Part shown: piece by piece, positions 1 to 7,600 of the stretch
Numbering within the stretch: position 1 is the stretch's first letter
Layout of the letters: each line of letters starts with the position of its first letter
Assembly: GCA_002887195.1 (NCBI GenBank)
Contig: PJAB01002016.1
Coordinates: 1-10,975, forward strand
Direction: 5' to 3'
Length of the DNA: 10,975 bases
From: Chrysochromulina parva
Taxonomy: Eukaryota; Haptophyta; Prymnesiales; Chrysochromulinaceae
Translations under genes and position numbers: made by a program
The notes under the pieces: generated by a model
Databases searched by the model: none
What the model was told of the DNA's origin: nothing
The model's input: only the letters and a program-made list of their open reading frames with translations

Positions 1-550
1 ATAGGTCGCACTTTATGTGCCTTGGGTCACCCTCCTGTTTGCACTTGATGTGCATTGACTGCGAGTCGGGTAGTCGGTCTCGGACCGACGCGATGCGATG
101 ACCTCTACGGAGCAGTCGTGTTAATCCGCAGTGCGTCACTATCCGGCACTTTAAGTGCGTAGACACCCTCCTGTTTGCACTTCATGTGCATATTTGACTG
201 TGAGTCGGGTAGTCGGTTTCATACCGACGCGATGCGATACCATCTACGGAGCGATCGCATCAATCCGCAGTGCGTCATAGGTCGGTCGCACTTCATGTGC
301 GCGTCACCCTTGTGTTCACTCGGGGCACTTTACGTGTTTCTTCTGACGCATTGATTGCGAGTCGAGTAGTCGGTCTCGGACCGACGCGATGCGACGACCT
401 CTACGGAGTCAATCCGCACTTCCGCAGTGCATCAAAAGGTCGGTCGCACCAAGATTGAGGTCACTCCTGTTTGCACTTTATGTGCATGACTGCGAGTATG
501 ACGGAGTTTGTCATACCCTCTTGTTTTGTTTCAGCTTTCACTTTATGTGC
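1..550. repeat. Decayed tandem repeat, unit about 138-155 bp, three to four copies
   Basis: Copies start near 1, 139, 277 and 433. Each of the first three holds, in order, a GCACTTNATGTGC-like palindrome, a CACCCTCCTGTTTGCAC-like stretch, GAGTCGGGTAGTCGGT, ACCGACGCGATGCGA, CTACGGAG and AATCCGCAGTGCGTC. The fourth copy loses the middle. The 13-nt palindrome appears at 8-20, 41-53, 146-158, 177-189, 288-300, 325-337 (one end changed), 473-485 and 539-550 (first base lost). A second inverted repeat, GTCGGTC-tcg-GACCGAC, lies at 73-89 and 369-385; at 212-228 it keeps a 6-bp stem with a changed loop. Short ORFs across it show no domain, so I read it as non-coding satellite-like DNA. Confidence 0.85.
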
Positions 551-765
551 TCCCACGCCACCAGACACATCGCGCTCTAACATGACCAGACACAACCTTT
601 ACGCACTTCAAATTTTCGGTTCACCCGTTCAAACACATGTTCCGCCAAATGAGAGGTGATCCCAGGTTTTTCAGTATAAACCAGGTTTACAGTACCTTGC
701 TAATCACAAGGCAGCCTCCAGTATCTGCCAAGGGAGCTGAGCCCGACGAGAATCGTGTTGAAAGC
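551..765. other. Non-coding stretch downstream of the AP2/GARP gene
   Basis: No credible ORF. It is less GC-rich than the genes and would hold the 3' UTR of the gene ending at 766. CCAGGTTT occurs twice (662 and 681). The only protein-like trace is the AP2 scrap at 699-740. No convincing polyadenylation signal was found. Confidence 0.5.
699..740 (-). pseudogene. Degenerate AP2-domain fragment
   Basis: Read on the minus strand, this stretch resembles the part of AP2 domain 1 that encodes 'LGSFATPEEAALC' (1373-1417). Shared words are CTC(A/G)GCTCC, GGAGG and GCCTTGTG. In one frame it gives 'LEAAL' and then a TGA where the intact domain has Cys. It lies past the stop codon of the AP2/GARP gene, so it looks like the remains of an AP2 module left by tandem duplication. 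The match is short and could be partly chance. Confidence 0.4.
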
Positions 766-3627
766 TCAATCGTGGGCGGAATCGCTCGTACTGGCGTCGA
801 GCCCGAGCCCGAGCGTGTCGCCCTCGTCACGCTGCTTCGCTAGGAGAATACGGTACTTTTGAAGGTGGCTCTTGATGTTTGAGCGAGTCGGGAGCCCGGT
901 CGCTTCCGGAGCGAGCCGTGCCAACTCTTCGGCGATCTTCTGTGGTTTGGCCGAGTCGATGCCGATGGCATGCACCACCTTGCAGAAGCGCTGATGCACC
1001 TCCTTTGACCAGATGAAGCGCTGCTTCTTCTCGCCGCCCTCTTCGTCGTTAACGTCGCCACACGCTGTTGAATCGTGAGCGGAATCGCTCGTACCGGCGC
1101 CGAGACCGTCAGTAACCCTGTTTTTCTTTGCCATCCATAAAGCAGCCTCCCACGGTGTCCTGAAGCTCCTAGAGCTGCAGTGATTGCGCTTGCTCGAATC
1201 CCACATCTTCACTCGGTAACTGCCATTTTCCTTGTACACATTCTTGAAGCCTGTAAGACTTGTCGCCGACGTCACGAGTGTAAGTCCCTCCGCCGCTGCC
1301 GCTACCCTGACCTCGTCCTCTGTGAGCGGCTCCGCGGCCTCCGCCGCTGCTTGCTCTACCCCTATGTAACTCGCGTAACACAAGGCTGCCTCCTCCGGCG
1401 TCGCGAAGGAGCCGAGGTGGCGATAAGTGCCATTCTTCCATATCTGCACGTAGTATCCATAGCCATCAGACTTGTTCACCACATACTTGAAGCCTGTCCT
1501 ATTTGTCGCCGACGTCACGAGGTTAAGTCCCTCGGCCGCCGCCGCGGCCCTGACAAGCTCTGCGTTGGACATCTGTGCGACAATGTTTGCCGCGGCTGCG
1601 CGAGTTTCGCCACGAACTCGCACAAGGTGGGAGATTGCGATTCCAATACGCCCTTCCTTCGACATCAACACCACAGCCCGGCAAGCGTCCTCCCGCAACT
1701 TGCCGTGGTTGATCAGGCGGCCAATCATCTCGCCTTCTCGGCTCGCCATCTCCGCCTCCGCCTTGAGCTCCGCCGCCGTCATTTGCATGATCGCCGCCCG
1801 AGCCTCGTCCTGTGTTTGTCCTAGGCGCAGCCGGCGGCCGAGCACACCGTCATCTCCAAGGTTCTCGAGCAACCGTGCCTTCCACTCAGCAAGGCGGCTC
1901 CCGGCCCTTTGTATCGCCTTGGCCTTCCAGGCCTGTAGATCGGGCGGCAGGGCATGGCCAGAAGACTCATACCCGCGGATCTGAATCCACTTTGCGGCGA
2001 TCGCCGCGCCGCCCGCGACCCCGCCTCGAGTGCCAAAGCACACAGGAAGCGCGGCCACCTCGGCCAAGGACCTCATCGGTGTGAAGAGGGTGCCGGGTGC
2101 CGCAAGGCCCCACCCAATCATGGACTCGAGGGCGGCGCGCATCAGGGCCTCGCCAGCCACCTCGAAGCCACTGAGGGCCACTTTGACGGAGAATGCCGGC
2201 GAGCTGGCGTCGCCACCTGCCTGGTGCTTGGCGCCCCCGCCGCCATGGTTACTGGAAAGGAAGCCAGAGTGGGGCATTGAATACACCCAGAACCCGGGGT
2301 GGAGAATGTGGATGGCTTCCATCATTGTGTCCCGTTGCCGGGTAAAGTATCCGCCAAACTTGAGAAAGAGTTTGGCGGTGCCGTGCCAGGGCGGTACGGG
2401 CGGCACGGGGGGCACAGGCGGCGGCGGCACATGCGGCGGTGGCGGTGGCGGTGGTGGTGGTGGCGGCGGCGGTGGTGGTGGTGGTGGTGGTGGTGGCGGT
2501 GGTGGTGGTGGCAGCGGTGGCGGCGGCGGTTGAAGTGGGAGGAGTGGCTGCTGTGGGGGCAACAGTGCATTCGCGGCAGCTTGCACAGCGGCGGCGGCAT
2601 TGGCGGCGGCGGCGGCGGCGGCGGCGGCGTTGGCACCTGCGGCTGCAGCGGCGGCCATCGCGGCAGCTGCACCGGCAGGGGCAGCAACGTAGGCGGCGAG
2701 GGCAGCGGCCATCGCTGCTGCTGCAGCGTTTGCAGCGGCAACAGAGGCCGCTTGGAGCTGCGCGGCGTTGGCTTGGAGGGCCTGCAGCTGCGCTGGAGGT
2801 GGCAACGGTGGTGGAGGTGGCAGTGGCGGCGGCGGGGGGGGAGATGGCGACGGAGGTGCTGAGGGAGGAGGCGGTGGTGATGGTGCCAGCACATCCTCAA
2901 ACTCCAACTCCAACTCATAGTCTGAGTCATCGGTCTGATGTTCCGCGTCTGAATCATCGTCTGATGGCGGTGGTGGTGGCATGGTGGGCATCGGCTGTGG
3001 AGATGGTGGTGGTGGTGCCGTGGGACGACCGCAGTCATGATGCATCGTCATTCGGGCCCCCGCAGAGTACACCAGTACCCGTCGGACGGCGGCCCCGGCC
3101 TCCAGCAAGCTGTTGCTGAGGATCCCCTGCCGCAGCCTGGTTTGCTCATGTACCTTCACATCCATTGAAAGGTACGCGTTCTCCCATGAGTTCTTCCGTC
3201 CCCTTCTGAAGCTAGTCTCATCTTCACTTCCAGTCTCGCAGCGCTTACCACCCGTCATGTCGTCTACCATGGCTTCGAAGTTCGAAACCACGGTAAAAGG
3301 TGGTGCGGTGGGCACGGCCTCGTGGAGAAGCCACGCCACGAATCCGAGTTCTCCTGAGATGGTGTAGACCTTGATGATAGTGACCTTTTGGCCACCGTCG
3401 AGAATGATCTCATCGGTAGGAAGAGGAGGAGGATTTGTGGCCCAAAAGTCACGAAAGTAGCTTAAAAGTAGTTCAAATGGATTGGGTGGCGGCGTGGATA
3501 GGGGTGGGATAGGGGGCGGCGATGATGATGATGACCGTGGTGAGGGTGGCGGCGAGGGTGGTGGAGAGGGCGGCGGTGAGATGGGTGACATAGTCGGCAA
3601 AGTCGGCAAAGTCGGCAAAGTCGGCAT
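766..3627 (-). CDS. Proline/alanine-rich protein with two AP2 domains and a GARP (Myb-like) domain; putative DNA-binding regulator
   Basis: One uninterrupted frame, 953 codons from the first in-frame ATG (3627-3625) to the TGA at 766-768. Seen in order: a (PTL)n start and Pro/Ser runs; an unrecognised segment with 'DEIILDGGQKVTI'; an acidic stretch ('DDDSDAEHQTDDSDYELE'); an Ala-rich tract (about residues 283-356); a pure proline run (about 367-411); an unrecognised region; AP2-like domain 1 (about 705-757, 'TGFKYV', 'LGSFATPEEAALCYASYIG'); AP2-like domain 2 (about 785-840, 'TGFKNV', 'FRTPWEAALWMAKK'); and a GARP domain (about 869-930, 'RFIWSKEVHQRF' to 'SHLQKYR'). Each AP2 domain follows a module like 'AAAAAEGL-LVTSAT'. 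AP2 and GARP domains bind DNA, so a nuclear transcription factor is inferred. The frame is open to 4269 but has no ATG there, so the true N-terminus, or an upstream exon, is uncertain. Unlike its neighbour it has no visible introns. Confidence 0.75.
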   Translation of the reverse strand: MPTLPTLPTLPTMSPISPPPSPPPSPPPSPRSSSSSPPPIPPLSTPPPNPFELLLSYFRDFWATNPPPLPTDEIILDGGQKVTIIKVYTISGELGFVAWLLHEAVPTAPPFTVVSNFEAMVDDMTGGKRCETGSEDETSFRRGRKNSWENAYLSMDVKVHEQTRLRQGILSNSLLEAGAAVRRVLVYSAGARMTMHHDCGRPTAPPPPSPQPMPTMPPPPPSDDDSDAEHQTDDSDYELELEFEDVLAPSPPPPPSAPPSPSPPPPPPLPPPPPLPPPAQLQALQANAAQLQAASVAAANAAAAAMAAALAAYVAAPAGAAAAMAAAAAAGANAAAAAAAAANAAAAVQAAANALLPPQQPLLPLQPPPPPLPPPPPPPPPPPPPPPPPPPPPPPPPPHVPPPPVPPVPPVPPWHGTAKLFLKFGGYFTRQRDTMMEAIHILHPGFWVYSMPHSGFLSSNHGGGGAKHQAGGDASSPAFSVKVALSGFEVAGEALMRAALESMIGWGLAAPGTLFTPMRSLAEVAALPVCFGTRGGVAGGAAIAAKWIQIRGYESSGHALPPDLQAWKAKAIQRAGSRLAEWKARLLENLGDDGVLGRRLRLGQTQDEARAAIMQMTAAELKAEAEMASREGEMIGRLINHGKLREDACRAVVLMSKEGRIGIAISHLVRVRGETRAAAANIVAQMSNAELVRAAAAAEGLNLVTSATNRTGFKYVVNKSDGYGYYVQIWKNGTYRHLGSFATPEEAALCYASYIGVEQAAAEAAEPLTEDEVRVAAAAEGLTLVTSATSLTGFKNVYKENGSYRVKMWDSSKRNHCSSRSFRTPWEAALWMAKKNRVTDGLGAGTSDSAHDSTACGDVNDEEGGEKKQRFIWSKEVHQRFCKVVHAIGIDSAKPQKIAEELARLAPEATGLPTRSNIKSHLQKYRILLAKQRDEGDTLGLGLDASTSDSAHD
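768..1104 (-). repeat. 34-nt direct repeat flanking the GARP domain
   Basis: Positions 768-801 and 1071-1104 match at 31 of 34 bases. They encode 'AGTSDSAHD' before the GARP domain and 'ASTSDSAHD' at the extreme C-terminus, so the GARP-coding segment is bracketed by a duplicated Ser/Asp linker. Tandem duplication or insertion of the GARP module would leave this pattern. Confidence 0.7.
2395..2530 (-). repeat. Polyproline-coding trinucleotide tract
   Basis: On the plus strand this is an almost unbroken run of GGT/GGC, read on the minus strand as CCN proline codons. Copies such as GTGGCGGT show slippage-prone structure. The plus strand is rich in GG pairs and could form G-quadruplexes. Confidence 0.9.
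2560..2790 (-). repeat. Polyalanine-coding tract
   Basis: GCN-rich region on the minus strand encoding long Ala runs with scattered Asn, Gln and Met. It reads as low complexity in every frame. It separates the acidic and polyproline parts of the AP2/GARP protein. Confidence 0.85.
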
Positions 3628-3655
3628 AGTCGTCAAAGTCGGCAAAGAGGCACCC
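3590..3655 (-). repeat. 9-nt minisatellite coding for (PTL)n
   Basis: Plus-strand unit GTCGGCAAA repeated about six times with small changes (GTCGGCATA, GTCGTCAAA). The first ATG of the AP2/GARP frame, at 3627-3625, lies inside it and arises from a GGCATA variant, which weakens confidence in that start. Confidence 0.85.
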
Positions 3656-3719
3656 GTCGGTCTGGGGCTGTTCAGTCCCGACGGGCGAGGTTGGTTATCA
3701 CCGCTTTTAGAAGAGAAGT

Positions 3720-4215
3720 TGGTGACGACGGTGGCGGTGATGGCAAGGGCAATGGCGGTGAGGGCGGTGAGGTAGAGGGTGGCCAGGGTGGTTGTTGCGG
3801 TGGAGATGATGGTGAGGGCAGCGAGGGCGGCGGAGGAGGTGATGGTTACAAGGGCGGCGATGGCGAGGAAGGTTAGGGTGGGGGCGGCAAGGGCAAGGGC
3901 GTGAGCGGCGAGGGCACGCGCGCGGACGGAGAGGGAGAGGGCGAGGGCGGCGAGGGTGGTGAGGGTGGGGCAGGCAAAGGCGAGGGCGGCGAGGGCGAGG
4001 GCGGCGAAGGTGAAGGCGGCGAGGGCGAGGGCGGCGATGGTGAAGGTGCGGGGGGCGGTGAGGGTGAGGGCGGTGAGGGCGAGGACGGCCAGGGCGGCAA
4101 AGGCTGGGGTGGTGAAGGCGATGGCAGTGGGGGTGAGGGTGGAGGTGGCAAGGGCGGCGAAGGCGGGAGTGGCAAACAAGGCGAGGGCGGCGGCGAAGGT
4201 GGTGAGGGAGGAGAA
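3720..4215. repeat. GC-rich minisatellite of GGCGAGGGC-like 9-mers
   Basis: The plus strand is built of GAGGGCGGC / GGTGAGGGC words, cleanest at 3880-4210. It is open in several frames: Gly/Glu repeats on plus, and an Ala/Leu/Thr hydrophobic run on minus continuous with the AP2/GARP frame. No ATG lies in the minus frame here. It may be coding, a 5' UTR, or an intron; the sequence does not decide. Confidence 0.75.
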
Positions 4216-4269
4216 GGTGAGTGTGGCCGTCAGGATACGCCGTCGCCTTTTTTGTAGACTCTGTGACAG

Positions 4270-4509
4270 TTATGCAAGCGACGAGAGTCGAGGCAAGCAC
4301 GTCAGCACCTTATTCTTCACCCCATCGGGGCGCTGGGAAATTTTCAAGGGGTCTCTGTGCACGTACTTTCTGTATAGTTGACCGAAGCATCGGTAGCAGT
4401 TGTAGGGCATGTGCAAGCGAGAGTCGTGGCAAACACGTCAGCACATCTCCCCATCGGGGCGATGGGACTCGTCAGCAATTTTCCCAATGGGGCGCTGGGA
4501 ATTCTAGAA
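4270..4509 (-). promoter_or_regulatory. Gap between genes with a duplicated block; possible promoter of the AP2/GARP gene
   Basis: About 240 bp between the stop of the large gene (4510) and the open frame of the AP2/GARP gene. A GCAAGCGA-GAGTCG-GGCAA-CACGTCAGCAC block occurs at 4274-4308 and again at 4413-4444. Each is followed by CCCCATCGGGGCG(C/A)TGGG (4320-4337, 4449-4466), and a third variant CCCAATGGGGCGCTGGG lies at 4483-4499. GTCAGCA precedes each of the three. Paired repeated motifs just upstream of a gene suggest binding sites, but this is inferred from position only. No TATA box was evident. Confidence 0.45.
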
Positions 4510-4618
4510 TCAATGGGTGTTTGCACTCACGTATAAGTATATGTAGAGGGCGGAGATGTAGAACAGGTCGATGCCTCCCACGAAGCGGATCTGACTGCCC
4601 ACGACAGGCGTGACCAAC
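4510..4618 (-). CDS. Exon 17: C-terminal hydrophobic tail
   Basis: After acceptor gctcatcag|GTTGG the frame reads 'LVTPVVGSQIRFVGG' and 'IDLFYISALYIYLYVSANTH', then TGA at 4510-4512. The last 20 residues could form a membrane segment. A textbook donor (TAC|GTGAGT) at 4530 leaves open that the gene is spliced on to a further exon, but I see none in the 240 bp that remain before the next gene. Confidence 0.5.
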
Positions 4619-7600
4619 CTGATGAGCGATGCAATCCAATGAATGATGAGGGAGGCAATCTGGTTAATGCGAGGCCATCAGAGGGCATCAGAGGCCAGGC
4701 CATCAGACGCATCAGATCATGAGGGTTTGACGAACCTTGTGAGGAGCCAATGCGCCGAGGCGGCGGCTTTCTTCGCCGACTCGGCCCTGTCGCCTTCGAG
4801 ACACGAAGGGGTGCGCTGTGGTGAGCACTTTGCAGGCAAGGCGGGTGCACAGAGGCCATCCTCGTGATTCGCGGGTCATGCACGTACCTTGGCGTAGCGC
4901 CACGTATGCGATGCCCCCAGCCTGGGCAGCGGCGCTCTGGTTGGCCTGGTTGTCGCGCGCGAGCTCGGAGAGAGCAGAGGTCGCGCGGGCCTTAACCTGA
5001 TGAGGGATGCAATTCGAGGCCACCAGAGGTCATCAGAGGCCATCAGCGATCATCAGCGGTCATCAGAGGTTTTTATCAGCACCACACCTGTACATGCACG
5101 TCCTCCGATGAGAGCAGGTCATCAGAGGTCATCAGAGGTCATCAGCGCGCGGTCATCAGTACACCTGCGCGTGCATGTCCTCTGATGAGAGCATCGAGCA
5201 CAGAGGCTGCATCCCACTGGCCGCTGCTATCGCCTCTCCCTCGGTGGAGCTGCCGGCGAGGTGCCAGAGCGTGCGCGCTGCCGCCGCGTGCGTCGCCAAG
5301 TTGCCCTTTGAGAGAAGCTCGATGAGGAGAGGGCGGCCATTCGAGCGCGTGATGAGACCTGTGGGGAAGCAGAGGAGACGTCGTGGTGAGCCCTGGCATA
5401 CTGAGGGGAGGGATGCCATTCGGAGCGCAGCGCGTGAGGAGCCCTTGGATGTTCGCAGAGGCAATCAGAGGCAATCAAATGCAATCATTTAGGTGCAATG
5501 AGATGAGACCTTGGAGCGGCTCATTTTTGGTGGCCGTGGCGAGCAATGCGGAGGTCGCCTCGCGCGGCGCGTCAGCGTTGTAACCACCCTTGGCGCTCGA
5601 ATCGAAGCCACCGGCAAGCCACATGATCAGAGGCGGCGGCACGCCCCCAGCCTTGGCGATTGCGACTTGGTTCGCCTGGGCAATTAGAGGCCAATCATGG
5701 GCAATTAGAGGCCAATCATGGGCAATTAGAGGCAATCAGTGGCACTTAGAGGTAATCAGGGGCCAATCAAAGGCCATCAGGCACACTACCTGGTTGCCCG
5801 CGGACAGCTTGGAGACTGAGCATAGGACGCCATTTACCTGTGCGGAGATGATCTTGATGAGAAGCAGTGATGAGGGATGCAATCAGAGCGTGCACTCCGA
5901 GCATAATCACCGTGACGAGAAGCAGTGATGAGGGATGCAATCAGAGCGTGCACTCCGAGCATAGTCACCGTGAGGAGAGCAGTGATGAGGGATGCAATCA
6001 GAGCGTGCACTCCGAGCATAATCACCTTGAGGAGAGCAGTGATGAGGGATGCAATCAGAGCGTGCACTCAGAGCACAATCACCGTGACGAGCGTGCCGCC
6101 ACGCATGGGGCCTCCGGTGGGCAAGATGCCGAAGACGTGAGGGTCCTCGTAGTACCTAATGAGGCATGCAATTCGTACGCAATTAATGGCCATCGGAGAC
6201 AATCAGATGCAATCAGATGCAATCAGATGCAATCAGATGCAATCAGATGCAATCAGATGCAATCAGAGAGGTCTCGAGCTAGGCAACGTACGTGAAGCCA
6301 CTCCCACTAAGTGGTCTGAGGTAGTGGTGGGTGTTGAGGGCGAGGCTGAAGTCGGAGACCCCGGGGGCGAACAACGTAGGTTCTTTGACGAGCCCGTACC
6401 CCCGGACAGTGATGAGCGTGCCGCCCTCTACCGGCCCTCCTGTGGGGAAGATGGAGAGGAAGGACTGCTGGTAGTACCGGTAGATGGCGGGGGGGCGGGC
6501 GGAGAGGAAGTGCTCGCCATTGAGGGCGATGGTCAACTGTGGAAGGGTGGGCGCCGTAGTGAGCGTGTGCATGCATGGGAGAGGGAGTGCTCGCTATTGA
6601 GGGCGATGGTCACCTGCCAACAGAGAGGAACTCAGCGGGCACTCAGCGGGCACTCAGAAGGCAATCAGAAGGCACTCAGAGGGCACTCAGAGGGCACTCA
6701 GAGGGCACACAAAGGGTACTCCGAGATGGCAATTGTCACCTCAACCTCCGCCGTGCCACCCACGCCCACGAGATCGACATCTGGAGCGACGAGATCGAAA
6801 TCTGGAGCAATGCAGCGTACAAGCGTGCCTGCGCCGCTCCCACCCCAGCTTGCAACGCCTCCATCGCCTCCATCGCCTCCGCCGTCTCCGCCGCCTCCGC
6901 CGCCGCTGCTGCTACCGGTAGCACCGTTGCTGCCTTCTCCGCTCGTGACCGGTAGGAAGACGTCGAGAGTGCCAAATGCATGCATGCTCGTACCTAATTA
7001 GGGTTTGAGGTAGGGTAGGGGGGATGAGCACATCGAGAGCGCGCCTTGTCGGTGCATGCATGCATGGCTCGTACCGGCAGTTGCTGCCGTTGACGAACCC
7101 GCTGATGAGGCGCCGTCATCAGTCGAGGAGGGAGGGGGCTCGGGCGCTCGGGGCGGGTACGGCGGCGCTCGGGGCAGCGCGGTGCCGCTCAGCTCGATCG
7201 AGATCACTTGGGTGATGACGGTGCCGAACTTGCAACGCGCCGTCGCGAGCGTCGACGCGCCGAGGACATCGAAGCCGAAGCCGGTCACCGCCACGCTCGT
7301 GTTCGCCGCCTCCGAGGCGGTGCCCGGGACGGCACGGTCCTCGGCAGCAGCAGCGGCGGCGGCGGCGGCGGCGGCGGGTGTGCTTGGGGTGCAACACGGC
7401 TCATCGCCGCGCAGTGCCGGACCGGCGCGCGGCCAGAACGTGTGCAGCACCTGCTCATAGTAGCGGAAGTAGAGGCAATTAGAGGTCATCAGAGGTCATT
7501 CGAGGTCATCAGAGGTCATTCGAGGCGAGCACCTGCTCATAGTAGCGGAAGTAGAAGTAGCTGCCGTTGAATATCGCCCGCAGCGACGTGGTCCGATTGG

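Noticed and set aside
270..659. Short plus-strand ORFs in the left-hand repeat
   Set aside because: No domain or codon pattern, and they overlap decayed tandem repeats that differ by indels between copies.
2030..2533. Plus-strand ORF ending in a long glycine run
   Set aside because: It is the complement of the polyproline/coding region of the AP2/GARP gene; no domain and no independent support.
3901..4257. Plus-strand ORF of Gly/Glu repeats
   Set aside because: Arises from the GGCGAGGGC minisatellite, which is open in several frames; no sequence beyond the repeat.
5838..6090. CRISPR array (57-nt period)
   Set aside because: Whole units are repeated, with no variable spacers, and they contain splice-site copies.
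5867..6295. Plus-strand ORFs with 'SDEGCNQSVHSEHNH' repeats, resembling a repeat protein
   Set aside because: The repeat is the 57-nt intronic unit of the minus-strand gene, and both flanks are IPT or Armadillo exons on the minus strand.
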